A stretch of 64,000 nucleotides of DNA from Halomonas denitrificans (GTDB lineage Bacteria; Pseudomonadota; Gammaproteobacteria; Pseudomonadales; Halomonadaceae), in contig NZ_PYVX01000001.1 of the NCBI RefSeq assembly GCF_003056305.1, positions 434,001 through 498,000 on the forward strand, given 5' to 3'. Both the position numbers and the translations under genes were made by a program. The notes under the pieces are model-generated. The model ran no database searches and was not told the DNA's origin. It saw nothing but the letters and a program-made list of their open reading frames with translations. Shown here one piece after another: positions 40,428-50,641 of this stretch (its first letter is position 1; every line of letters begins with the position of its first letter).

Positions 40428-41696
40428 TCAGCCAGGCAGGATCGCGCCCATGCGATAGATCTCGCGCAGGCTGGTGATGCCGTCCGCGGCCTTGGCCAGA
40501 CCATCGGCGAGCATCAGCGTCTCGCCACGCTCCCGCAGCGCGCGTCGCAAGACGGCGTCATCGGCGTGCTTGAGCAGCAGGGCGTGATCGTGCGGGGTCG
40601 GCTGCCAGATCTCGAACACCCCCGTGCGCTCCCGGTAGCCCAGGCCGTCACATCGCTCACAGCCCACGGGATACCAGGCCTGCCGCGGCACTTCGAGCGC
40701 CACCGCCTCGAGCCACTCGACGTCCTGGGGCTCGGTCGGACGCCGCTCTCGGCAGTGCTCGCACAGCCGACGCACCAGCCGCTGGGCGATCACCAGGCCC
40801 AGAGTGGCGCTGATCTCGGCATCGACCAGCCCCAGCTGTCGCAAGGCGGAGACGACCCCCACGGCGTCGCGGCTGTGCAGGGTCCCCATCAGCGAGCGGC
40901 CGCTGCCGGCCACGCTGACCGCGGCGGCCGCGGATCCGGGGTCGCGGATCTCGCCGATCAGCACGTAATCGGGATCCAGCCGCAGCAGGGAGCGCGTGCC
41001 GGTGGCGAAATCGAGGCCGTTGTCGGCATCCACCTGGATCTGGTTGATCCCGGGGATGGCGTACTCCACCGGATCCTCCAGGGTCACCACATGGCTGTCC
41101 CCCAGCCGCAGCTGGTGGAGCAGGGTATAGAGGGTGGTGGTCTTGCCGGCGCCGGTGGGGCCGGCCACCAGCAGCATGCCGCCGGTGGCATCCATCCAGC
41201 GACGAATGCCCCGAGCCCCCTGCTCGCCGACCCCCAGGGCGAGGGGGTCGTGGAAGGTCCGGGGCGGGGCCAGGAAGCGCACGGCCAGCTTCTCGCCAGC
41301 CACGCAGTTCACCGCCGTGACCCTCAGGAAGCTCTCCCGGGTGGCCTCGTCCGGGGCGGGCCAGCTCAGGCTTCCTTCGCTGGCGACCCGGGACGGCATC
41401 GGATCGAGGCCGGCCAGCACCTTGAACTGGTTGACCAGCGCCAACCCCTCGCCCCACTCGAGCACCAGGGCGTCGATGACCCGGCCGTCGATACGCAGGC
41501 GGATCCGCCACTGATCCTGGAAGGGATCGAGATGGATATCGCTGGCCCGCGCCCGAATGGCGTCCTCGATCAGCAGATGGGCCGCCAGGGCCTCGTCCCC
41601 GGCCTCTCCCTCGGCCTCGGCGCCCGACTCGGGCGCGCGACGGGCCTGCAGGCGGGGCAGCAGCGCTGCCTGAAGCGGTGGCCGCTCGCTATTCAT
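40428..41696 (-). CDS. Orphan GspE/PilB-like secretion ATPase, short form
   Basis: 422 residues from the ATG at 41696 with AAGGAGG 8 bp upstream. A partial N2-like domain (about 38-150, DAIRARASDIHLDP) precedes the ATPase core: Walker A GPTGAGKT (179-186), Asp box VTLEDPVEY, Walker B YVLIGEIRD, His box GTLHSRD. A tetra-cysteine zinc motif (CEHC ... CERC) is present. The family's N1 domain is missing (PilB/GspE are usually 500-570 aa). No pseudopilin, platform or secretin genes are in the window. It likely powers a type II secretion or type IV pilus machine encoded elsewhere, or has an adapted role. Confidence 0.88.
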   Translation of the reverse strand: MNSERPPLQAALLPRLQARRAPESGAEAEGEAGDEALAAHLLIEDAIRARASDIHLDPFQDQWRIRLRIDGRVIDALVLEWGEGLALVNQFKVLAGLDPMPSRVASEGSLSWPAPDEATRESFLRVTAVNCVAGEKLAVRFLAPPRTFHDPLALGVGEQGARGIRRWMDATGGMLLVAGPTGAGKTTTLYTLLHQLRLGDSHVVTLEDPVEYAIPGINQIQVDADNGLDFATGTRSLLRLDPDYVLIGEIRDPGSAAAAVSVAGSGRSLMGTLHSRDAVGVVSALRQLGLVDAEISATLGLVIAQRLVRRLCEHCRERRPTEPQDVEWLEAVALEVPRQAWYPVGCERCDGLGYRERTGVFEIWQPTPHDHALLLKHADDAVLRRALRERGETLMLADGLAKAADGITSLREIYRMGAILPG

Positions 41697-41713
41697 CGGC
41701 GGGCCTCCTTCCA

Positions 41714-42178
41714 CTAGTAGTCCTCGAGTCGCTGCATGTCGCGGGCCAGGCGTCGCACCTCGGCCTCGTGGCCGCCGGCCAGGGAAGCGAAGAACTCCCG
41801 TTCCGCCTCGATCGATGCCCGTTCGGTGCGGTGCGCATAGAGGTCCTGCAGGGTGCGATGCATGGTCAGGGCCGTGGCCAGCACGTCCTGGACGCTGTCG
41901 CAGGCCATGCACCGAGTCAGACGGTCGAGGGTGGGCGCATGGGGAAAGTCGGCCGGGTCATCGAACCAGGTCTCGAGGACCTTGCGGTGGTCACCGCCCT
42001 CCTCGAGATAGCGGGCAAGCTCGGTCTGCATCTTGCGCTCATGCTCGGCCAGGTACTCCAGGGCCATGCGGACGCGATCGCTGACCTCGCCGCCGGCCAG
42101 CTGCTCGTAGCGCTCGGCCAGCCCCTGATGATAGTCGGCCGCCCAGGCGACCAGCTCCTTGACCTGATGAAAGCGCAT
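41714..42178 (-). CDS. Small four-helix protein, ferritin-like in outline, function unknown
   Basis: 154 residues with predicted helices at about 3-28, 33-62, 95-118 and 120-152, rich in Glu, His and Arg. The arrangement resembles a rubrerythrin/hemerythrin-type bundle (EYLAEHERKM, TMHRTLQDLYAHR, GGHEAEVRRL), but the canonical ExxH metal pairs are not present, so metal binding is uncertain. GGAGGA 8 bp before the ATG. A FNR-type box lies upstream, and the GspE-like gene follows after 17 bp. I do not recognise a named family. Confidence 0.72.
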   Translation of the reverse strand: MRFHQVKELVAWAADYHQGLAERYEQLAGGEVSDRVRMALEYLAEHERKMQTELARYLEEGGDHRKVLETWFDDPADFPHAPTLDRLTRCMACDSVQDVLATALTMHRTLQDLYAHRTERASIEAEREFFASLAGGHEAEVRRLARDMQRLEDY

Positions 42179-42256
42179 GAGACGCTCCTCCCGGTGATGG
42201 CCCGACGCGGGCGAGTGGATCCTGCCTTCAGCCTAGCCAAGCCGTCGCCATTACGC

Positions 42257-42270
42257 TTGATGCAGATCAT
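42257..42270. promoter_or_regulatory. FNR/Anr-type box upstream of the four-helix protein gene
   Basis: TTGAT-GCAG-ATCAT matches the FNR/Anr consensus TTGAT-N4-ATCAA in 9 of 10 positions. On the minus strand a -10-like TAGGCT lies at 42230-42235, placing the box centre about 41 bp upstream of the expected start near 42223. That is the class II activator position. Confidence 0.6.
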
Positions 42271-42322
42271 CCGATATGCGCTCGCGCGGTCGGCGGCATC
42301 GCCGGCCGCCGGGCCGCAACGA

Positions 42323-43915
<1,593 letters not shown>

Positions 43916-43992
43916 TGAAGCGTCCAGTCAGTGCGTGAAGGGGGCGCGATTGTACCGGTTATCGCCGCCGCTCACATCCTGATCGCTCCCGT

Positions 43993-44487
43993 TTACAGCA
44001 ACAGCTCGCCTTCGATGGGCACGAAGCGGCTCGCCGCGCGGATCAGCGAATCGGCACTGAGGCGCGCAACGCCGACCACCTCCACCGTCACGCCGTGGCG
44101 CTCGCGCAGCCGCTCGACCAGCAGGTCGAAGTCGCCGTCGCCGGAGACCAGCACCAGTCGGTCGACGTGGGACGCGGCCTCCATGGCGTCCAGGGCGATG
44201 CCGACGTCCCAGTCGCCCTTGGCGGAGCCGTCGCTGCGCTGGATGAAGGGCTTGAGCTTCACCGAAAAACCGATGCCGCGCAGGATCTCCTGGAACTGGC
44301 GCTGCTTGGGGTCGCCGCGGTCGATCGCATAGGCATTGGCCATGACGACCTCGCGGTCGGCGGCAAAGCGGCGCCAGAAGGCGTGGTAGTCGAAATGGCG
44401 ACCGAAGGCCTGACGCACGGTGTAGTAGACGTTCTGCACGTCGACCAGCAGCGCGACGCGCTCCCGAGCGGCCTGTCGGGACGCCAC
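43993..44487 (-). CDS. NYN-domain (PIN-like) protein, putative ribonuclease
   Basis: 164 residues beginning at GTG 44487, which overlaps the stop of the preceding gene by one base (TAGTG). NYN/LabA-like motifs with the acidic metal-binding residues are ALLVDVQNVYYTVRQ near the N-terminus, KGDWDVGIALDAM and LVSGDGDFDLLVERL. Proteins of this fold are predicted metal-dependent RNases or RNA-binding proteins; the target is unknown. Translationally linked to the topA downstream pair. Confidence 0.88.
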   Translation of the reverse strand: MASRQAARERVALLVDVQNVYYTVRQAFGRHFDYHAFWRRFAADREVVMANAYAIDRGDPKQRQFQEILRGIGFSVKLKPFIQRSDGSAKGDWDVGIALDAMEAASHVDRLVLVSGDGDFDLLVERLRERHGVTVEVVGVARLSADSLIRAASRFVPIEGELLL

Positions 44488-44948
44488 TACCACTCCTCGC
44501 TGGTCTCGCGCAGCGCGGCGATCTCGCGCTTGGCCTCGCGCACGCACTCGGCGAGCTCCTCGGCCAGCGACGCCCCGCCGCCCACGGCGATCAGCCCCGG
44601 ATTGCCGGACCGACGCCGGGCCACGCCGTCGGTGCCGTGCAGCGCCTCGAGCCGGGCGAGCAGCCCGGAGAGCCAGCTCTCGGGGCGGGCGGCCAGCTCG
44701 CGCAGGCGGTGCAGCTCGGCGATGCCGGCCCCCTCGGGGCCGAGCAGCTCGCGCCAGTCGTGGCGCTCGAGGTGGGCATGCTCGGTGACCTCGCGCAGCA
44801 GCGACTCCAGCGCCAGCTCGAGCAGGGCCAGCCCGCCCTCCTCCGCCGCCATGCGGCGCGCCTCGGCGTGCTCGTCGTCGCCGGCCGGCAGCGCGAGCAG
44901 CAGCTCGGCCTGGTAGAGCAGCTGGTTGGTGCGAGCTTTCGGGGTCAC
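44487..44948 (-). CDS. DUF6586-like protein encoded directly after topA
   Basis: 153 residues starting at a GTG (44948) inside the topA stop (GTGA overlap, 4 bp). Helical and Ala/Leu/Glu-rich, no signal peptide, no cysteine motif. Begins [19 protein letters not shown], which resembles a family of unknown function located after topA in Pseudomonas and relatives. The name is from memory of that context and is less certain than the gene itself. Confidence 0.78.
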   Translation of the reverse strand: MTPKARTNQLLYQAELLLALPAGDDEHAEARRMAAEEGGLALLELALESLLREVTEHAHLERHDWRELLGPEGAGIAELHRLRELAARPESWLSGLLARLEALHGTDGVARRRSGNPGLIAVGGGASLAEELAECVREAKREIAALRETSEEW

Positions 44949-47581
44949 TTGCGCTTGTCCTCCACGTGCCACTTGCCGCCCTCGAAGGTGGCCTTCCAGC
45001 CGGTGGCCTTGCCGCCCTCATCGGTCATCACGAACTGCTCCTTCGCCTTGCGCGAGAAGCGGATCTGCGCCGGGCGACCGTCCGGATCCTCGGTGGGCGC
45101 CTCCAGCAGGTAGCGGTACTTCTCGGGAAGCTCCTCGGCGTGAGCCTTGAGCTCGGCGACCAGCGGCGGGCGGGTCTCGCGGTTCTTGGGGAACTTGCTG
45201 GCCGCCAGGAAGAGCCCGCTGGCACCGTCGCGCAGCACGTAGTGATCCTCGACCTTCTGGCAGGCGAGCTCCGGCATGGGGATGGGATCCATCTTGGGCG
45301 GCGCCACCTCGCCGCTTCTGAGCAGCTTGCGGGTGTTCTTGCACTCGCTGTTGGTGCAGCCGAAGTACTTGCCGAAGCGACCGGTCTTGAGCTGCATCTC
45401 GCTGCCGCACTTGTCGCACTCGATGGTCGGCCCGTCGTAGCCCTTGATGCGGAACTTGCCCTGCTCGATCTCGTGGCCGTCGCAGTCCGGGCTGTTGCCG
45501 CAGATGTGCAGCTTGCGCGTCTCGTCGATCAGGTAGCTGTCCATGGCGGTGCCGCACTTGGGGCAGCGGTGCTTGGCGCGCAGCGCGTCGGTCTCGGCGT
45601 CCTCGCCGGCATCGGCCGCCACCGCCTCGTCGCCGGGCAGCAGGTCGATGGTGGTCTTGCAGCGCTCCTTGGGCGGCAGGTTGTAGCCGGAGCAGCCCAG
45701 AAAGACGCCGGTGGAGGCGGTGCGAATCTGCATCTTGCGCCCGCAGCTCGGGCAGTCGATGTCGGTGGGCACCGGCTGGTTGGGCCGCATGCCCTCCTCG
45801 CTCTCGGCCACGGCGAGCTCCTTCTGGAACTCGGCGTAGAAGGCATCGAGCAGCTCCTGCCAGTTGCGCTCGCCCTCGGCCACCTCGTCGAGGCTGTCCT
45901 CCATGCGCGCGGTGAAGGAGTAGTCCATCAGGTCCGGGAACGACTCCTTGAGCCGCTCGGTGACGATGTCGCCGAGCTTCTCGGCGTAGAAGCGCCGGTT
46001 CTCCAGCTTGACGTAGCCGCGGTCCTGGATGGTGGAGATGATGGCGGCATAGGTCGAGGGCCGGCCGATGCCCTTCTTCTCCAGTTCCTTGACCAGGCTC
46101 GCCTCGGTGTAGCGAGCCGGCGGCTTGGTGAAGTGCTGCTGGGGATCGAGGCGCTCGAGGGTCATCGGGGTGCCCTCGGCGAGGTCCGGCAGGGACTGGT
46201 CCTCGTCCTTGCGCCCCATCGGCTTCATCACCCGGGTGTAGCCGTCGAACTTCAGCACCCGGCCCTTGGCCTTGAGCTCGAAGCCGTCGACCTCCACGGT
46301 CAGGGTGCTCGACAGGTACTCGGCGGGGGTCATCTGGCAGGCCACGAACTGGCGCCAGATCAGCTCGTAGAGGCGCTCGGCGTCGCGCTCCATGCCGGCC
46401 AGATCGGTGGCGCGGCGGGTCACCTCGGAGGGACGGATCGCCTCGTGGGCCTCCTGGGCGCCCTCCTTGCTGGAGTAGCGATTGGGCGCCTCGGGCAGGT
46501 AGCGCGCGCCGTACTCCTCGCCGATGAACTCGCGCACCCCCTCCACCGCGTCCCGGGAGAGGTTGGTGGAGTCGGTCCGCATGTAGGTGATGTAGCCCGC
46601 CTCGTAGAGGCGCTGGGCCAGCGTCATGGTCTTCTTCACCGAGAAGCCCAGCCGGCCGCTGGCCGCCTGCTGCAGCGTCGAGGTGATGAAGGGGGCGTTG
46701 GGCTTGGAGCGGGTGGGCTTGTCCTCCCGCCCGGTGATCGCGAGGCTCGCCTCGCGCAGCGCCGCGATACGCTCGAGGGTCTCGGCCTCGGAGGTGGGCC
46801 GGAAGGCCTTGCCGTCCTGGCGCACCAGCTCGAAGCGCACCGGCGTCGCGTCATCGCCGGACGGACGCAGGTCGGCGTGGACGTCCCAGAACTCCTCGGG
46901 GATGAAGGCGTGGATCTCGCGCTCGCGCTCGGCGATCAGCCTCGTCGCGACCGACTGCACCCGGCCGGCGGAGAGGCCGCGGGCGATCTTGGCCCACAGC
47001 AGCGGCGAGAGCATGAAGCCCACCACCCGATCGAGGAAGCGACGCGCCTGCTGGGCCTCGACCCGCGGGATGTTGAGCTGGCCGGGATCCTCGAAGGCCT
47101 CCTGGATGGCGTTCTTGGTGATCTCGTTGAACACCACGCGCCGGTAGCGGGTCTCGTCGCCGCCGATGGTCTCGCGCAGGTGCCAGGCGATGGCCTCCCC
47201 CTCGCGGTCCAGATCGGTGGCGAGATAGACCGCATCGGCCTTCTCGGCGAGCTTCTGGAGCTCGGCCACCACCTTCTCCTTGCCCGGCAGGATCTCGTAG
47301 TGCGCCTTCCAGCCGTGCTCGGGGTCGATGCCCATGCGCCGGATCAGCTGGTCGTGGGCCTTGCGCTTGCGATGCGCCTCCTTCTCCTCCGGCGACATCT
47401 TGCGGGTGGCCGCCGCCTGTCGAGCGCGCTCCTTGGGGTCCGTCGCCGTCTTGCCCGAGCCGCTGGTCGGCAGGTCACGGATGTGCCCCACGCTCGACTT
47501 TACGATGAAGTCGTTGCCGAGATACTTGTTGATCGTCTTCGCCTTGGCCGGCGACTCGACGATGACCAGTGACTTGCCCAT
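44945..47581 (-). CDS. topA: DNA topoisomerase I
   Basis: Relaxes negative supercoils. 878 residues starting [22 protein letters not shown]. The Toprim acidic triad DLDREGE is present; active-site tyrosine Y333 in [10 protein letters not shown]. Three C-terminal four-Cys zinc ribbons begin at [16 protein letters not shown] and CDKCGSEM, followed by a basic C-terminal domain. The stop overlaps the next gene's start. The 281-bp region upstream has no ORF. Confidence 0.98.
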   Translation of the reverse strand: MGKSLVIVESPAKAKTINKYLGNDFIVKSSVGHIRDLPTSGSGKTATDPKERARQAAATRKMSPEEKEAHRKRKAHDQLIRRMGIDPEHGWKAHYEILPGKEKVVAELQKLAEKADAVYLATDLDREGEAIAWHLRETIGGDETRYRRVVFNEITKNAIQEAFEDPGQLNIPRVEAQQARRFLDRVVGFMLSPLLWAKIARGLSAGRVQSVATRLIAEREREIHAFIPEEFWDVHADLRPSGDDATPVRFELVRQDGKAFRPTSEAETLERIAALREASLAITGREDKPTRSKPNAPFITSTLQQAASGRLGFSVKKTMTLAQRLYEAGYITYMRTDSTNLSRDAVEGVREFIGEEYGARYLPEAPNRYSSKEGAQEAHEAIRPSEVTRRATDLAGMERDAERLYELIWRQFVACQMTPAEYLSSTLTVEVDGFELKAKGRVLKFDGYTRVMKPMGRKDEDQSLPDLAEGTPMTLERLDPQQHFTKPPARYTEASLVKELEKKGIGRPSTYAAIISTIQDRGYVKLENRRFYAEKLGDIVTERLKESFPDLMDYSFTARMEDSLDEVAEGERNWQELLDAFYAEFQKELAVAESEEGMRPNQPVPTDIDCPSCGRKMQIRTASTGVFLGCSGYNLPPKERCKTTIDLLPGDEAVAADAGEDAETDALRAKHRCPKCGTAMDSYLIDETRKLHICGNSPDCDGHEIEQGKFRIKGYDGPTIECDKCGSEMQLKTGRFGKYFGCTNSECKNTRKLLRSGEVAPPKMDPIPMPELACQKVEDHYVLRDGASGLFLAASKFPKNRETRPPLVAELKAHAEELPEKYRYLLEAPTEDPDGRPAQIRFSRKAKEQFVMTDEGGKATGWKATFEGGKWHVEDKRK

Positions 47582-47780
47582 AGTGCTCCACTGTGCTGAT
47601 GGCGCCAGCGTGACGGCTCGCGCCAGACGGTATCGACCCGTCCGCTGCGACGGGTGAAAAATGCGCTTACCCTACCCCAGCGATCGGCTTCACGCCAGTC
47701 GCCCCCCGGCGGGCGGCTCCTTGAACCTAGACCGCCGGGTCGCGGGACGCCAAGCCGAGAACGTCCGGGCATCAACGACG

Positions 47781-47806
47781 ACGCCCCCGCCGAAGGGCGG
47801 GGGCGT
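47781..47806 (-). terminator. Terminator of the DUF3141 gene
   Basis: ACGCCCCCGCC (47781-47791) pairs perfectly with GGCGGGGGCGT (47796-47806) around GAAG, 57 bp after the DUF3141 stop. On the minus strand it is followed by CGTCGTTG, a poor U-tract. Confidence 0.65.
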
Positions 47807-47862
47807 GGGGTTCTCGACGCCGGCACAGGGGCCTGACCGGCGTCGCGTTCACGTCATGGCGA

Positions 47863-50370
47863 TCACTTCTTGCCAGAGTTGCGCGAGGTGCGCCGGCGCG
47901 GGGCGGCACGGCTCGCCGGCTTGCGCTTGACGCCGGTCGGCGGCGCGGCCGGTTCCGAGGCCGCATCGCCGGCCGGAGCGGCCGCCTTCGGCGCCTCCGG
48001 GTCCTGCGATTCGGCGTCCTTCGCCTGTGGCGCCTGAGGCGCCTTGCCGGCCCGGGGCGGCTCGGCGACGGGCAGCGCCTCCATCAGGCCTTCCACCTCG
48101 CGGCGGGCGAGCTCTCCGGCCTCGGCCTCGCGGACGAGGCTCGCCTCGGCGTCGCGACGCGCCTCCTGCTCCTGCTCGGGGGCGTGATCGATGGCCTGGT
48201 GGAACAGCGCCTTGATACGCTCGAAGCGCTCCGCCGCGTGCTCGCTGAGCTCGCCGCTGGCGGCCAGCACGTGCTCGATATGCGCGAGGTGAGCGTCGAT
48301 CTCCCCGGCCGCCTGCCCCTTGAGCAGGGTCGGAATCGCCTCCAGAGCCGCTTCGTGATCCTGCTGGAGAGTGAAGAACTGCTCGCGCACCAGGTGCTTG
48401 AAGTCGGCCAGCTCCGCGCCCGGCTCGAGCTCGGCCCGGGAGGCGCGCAGCCGCTTGAAGTTGCGCTCGTCGGTGGCCGGGGCACCGCCCAGCACATGGA
48501 TCACCGAGCGCATGACCGCCTCGTGGCTGCCGCCATCGGTGATCGCGCGATGGACGTCCTCGCGGCGGCGCTCGATGAAGCGGCGATGCTCCGCCTCGGC
48601 GCCCGGGCGACGGCGGTGCACGTGGGCGTCACCACCCAGTCCCACCATGGCCTGCAGCAGCGGCTGGCCGTAGAGGTCCAGGAAGAAGCGCTCGCTGGCG
48701 CTGTCGCGCAGGTCGCGCCAGGCGTTCAGGCTGCGCGTGACCTGGTCGGAGAGGATGCCCTCCACGGCCCGGAAGACGTTGTCCTCGTGCACCGGATGGC
48801 GATCGGCCCGTACCTGGTCGGCCAGCACCGGCACGGCGGTCATCAGCGGGTTGCGGTCGGAGAGCAGCCGATAGCCCAGGCGGTTGGGGTGCATGCGCCG
48901 CATCCACTTGGCCGACTCCGGAGTGGCCATCGCCTGCACCCAGGGCTGCAGGAAGGCGCGGTAGAAGCCCAGGTTGATCTCGGAGATGCGCGCCACCGCG
49001 GCGAAACGGGTGTCGTCCTCGGGACGATGCTGGACCTCGCGGTCGAGCTCCTCGATGGTGCGCGGCGTGAACTCGAGCAGGTAGTCGCGCTCGATCAGCT
49101 CGGCGTCCTCGCGCTCGGCGGCGGACGAGACGGTGGTCTCGTAGAGGCCGGGAGGCAGGACGTCGATGTAGTCCATGTTGGCGGTGAACTCGGCGTGCTC
49201 CTTGCGGGACACGCTGCCGGACACGAAGATGCCCAGGTGGCCGGTGGTGTCGTGCACGCAGTAGACGATGGTCTGCTCGTTGGCGATCACGTCCTCGACC
49301 CCCTCGTAGAGGTCGCGCACCCAGCCGAGCGCCTGGGGCGGGGGCGTGATGTCGTCGCCGCGGGAGCAGAACACCACCACCGGCGAGCGCACGTTGCGCA
49401 GGTCGATGCGCCGCCCGTCGGAGGTCACCAGCTGGGCGGTGGAGAGGCGGTTGCCGATGAAGAGGTTGTCGACGATGTACTGGATCTCGTCGCCGCCCAA
49501 CACCACGTGGCCGCCCCACCAGCGCTCGAACTCCAGATAGCGATCGGCCTCGGTGTCGACCTGGGCGTAGAGCCGGTACTGCTTGGTCCACCAGGTGTTG
49601 GCCGGGTTGAGGCGCTCGAAGTTCTGCACCAGCCAGGCGCCGTCGAAGAGCCCGGCCCCCAGGTCGCTGAACAGCGAGGTCATCCAGCTGCCGCCGGTCA
49701 GGCCGCCGGTGTAGCGCATCGGGGCGCCGCCCCGCTCGCCGGCCCAGTAGGAGAGCGGCGAGCCGGCGATCAGCAGCGGCCCGAACAGCTCGGGCTCCAG
49801 GGCCGCGGCCATCATGATCTGCCAGCCGGCCTGGCAGTTGCCGACCACCATCGGCTTCTCGGAGGTCTCGGGGTGGCGCTCGATGACGTGGCGCAGGAAG
49901 GCGACCTCGGCCTCGACCACGTCCTCGACGGTCTGCCCCGGCACCGGATAGGGCAGAAAGCCGATGAAGTAGCAGGGGTGTCCGGCGCGCAGGGCGACGC
50001 CGATCTCGCTGTCGGGCTTGAAGCCGCCGATGCCCGGGCCGTGGCCGGCGCGGGGGTCGACCACCACGAAGGGACGCATCTGCAGGTCGGTCTCCACGCC
50101 CTCGGGCGGGACAATGCGCAGCAGCTCGTAGTTGACCGGACGCGCCAGCTCGCGGCCGTCCATCAGCACCTCGGCCTCGAAGCCCAGCACGTTGGGCTTG
50201 GTCTTCTCGATGTGCTCGAGGTACTGGTTGCCCCGCCGGCGCATGACGTCCATGAAGAGCACGCTGCGCTCCAGGGTATCGCGCCAGTAGTCGCAGGCCG
50301 CGCGTCCGAAACCGAACGGATCCATGAAGGGCAGCGCCTCGGCTGCCGGAGTCGGTATCAGGGGATTCAT
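47863..50370 (-). CDS. DUF3141 protein: PHA-synthase-like alpha/beta hydrolase with basic tail
   Basis: 835 residues from the ATG at 50370 (GGAGC upstream). The N-terminal half is an alpha/beta-hydrolase resembling PhaC: nucleophile elbow VVGNCQAGW (C179; PhaC has G-x-C-x-G), Asp339 in SRGDDITPP and His378 in TTGHLGIF, matching the PhaC Cys-Asp-His triad in order. The C-terminal half is charged and helical (about 560-740). It ends in an Ala/Pro-rich stretch and a strongly basic tail (GVKRKPASRAAPRRR... to NSGKK) like those of histone-like PhaF/AlgP proteins. No signal peptide. Polyester synthesis or acyl-transfer is an inference from the triad; family function is not established to my knowledge. 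Confidence 0.85.
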   Translation of the reverse strand: MNPLIPTPAAEALPFMDPFGFGRAACDYWRDTLERSVLFMDVMRRRGNQYLEHIEKTKPNVLGFEAEVLMDGRELARPVNYELLRIVPPEGVETDLQMRPFVVVDPRAGHGPGIGGFKPDSEIGVALRAGHPCYFIGFLPYPVPGQTVEDVVEAEVAFLRHVIERHPETSEKPMVVGNCQAGWQIMMAAALEPELFGPLLIAGSPLSYWAGERGGAPMRYTGGLTGGSWMTSLFSDLGAGLFDGAWLVQNFERLNPANTWWTKQYRLYAQVDTEADRYLEFERWWGGHVVLGGDEIQYIVDNLFIGNRLSTAQLVTSDGRRIDLRNVRSPVVVFCSRGDDITPPPQALGWVRDLYEGVEDVIANEQTIVYCVHDTTGHLGIFVSGSVSRKEHAEFTANMDYIDVLPPGLYETTVSSAAEREDAELIERDYLLEFTPRTIEELDREVQHRPEDDTRFAAVARISEINLGFYRAFLQPWVQAMATPESAKWMRRMHPNRLGYRLLSDRNPLMTAVPVLADQVRADRHPVHEDNVFRAVEGILSDQVTRSLNAWRDLRDSASERFFLDLYGQPLLQAMVGLGGDAHVHRRRPGAEAEHRRFIERRREDVHRAITDGGSHEAVMRSVIHVLGGAPATDERNFKRLRASRAELEPGAELADFKHLVREQFFTLQQDHEAALEAIPTLLKGQAAGEIDAHLAHIEHVLAASGELSEHAAERFERIKALFHQAIDHAPEQEQEARRDAEASLVREAEAGELARREVEGLMEALPVAEPPRAGKAPQAPQAKDAESQDPEAPKAAAPAGDAASEPAAPPTGVKRKPASRAAPRRRTSRNSGKK

Positions 50371-50441
50371 TATCAGCTCCAGGGTTGCTCGGTGCTCCCG
50401 TGCCTGAGGCCCTCGGCACCGATGCATGAAAACGGGCTTTG

Positions 50442-50452
50442 CTGCATTGCAA
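50442..50452. promoter_or_regulatory. CTGC-N3-GCA element upstream of the DUF3141 gene
   Basis: CTGCATTGCAA matches seven of eight fixed positions of the CTGC-N3-GCAG site described for PhaR-type PHA regulators. TATATT on the minus strand (50451-50456) overlaps its edge as a possible -10. It lies 72 bp before the ATG. Confidence 0.35.
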
Positions 50453-50641
50453 TATAGCGCATGAGCCCCGCTCCTGCGAGGGGCTTATGGTTGCCAAGGG
50501 CCAGGACCGCGCCGGGCATGGGACCAGGACCCGGCACGGCCGGCGGCGGCGCCGGTAGCGATGGCCGGCGGCGCGCGAGCGGTGCTAGCATGTCGCCAGA
50601 CTCCCAGAGACCCACGGCATGGCGCCGGCGGACAGACCGAC

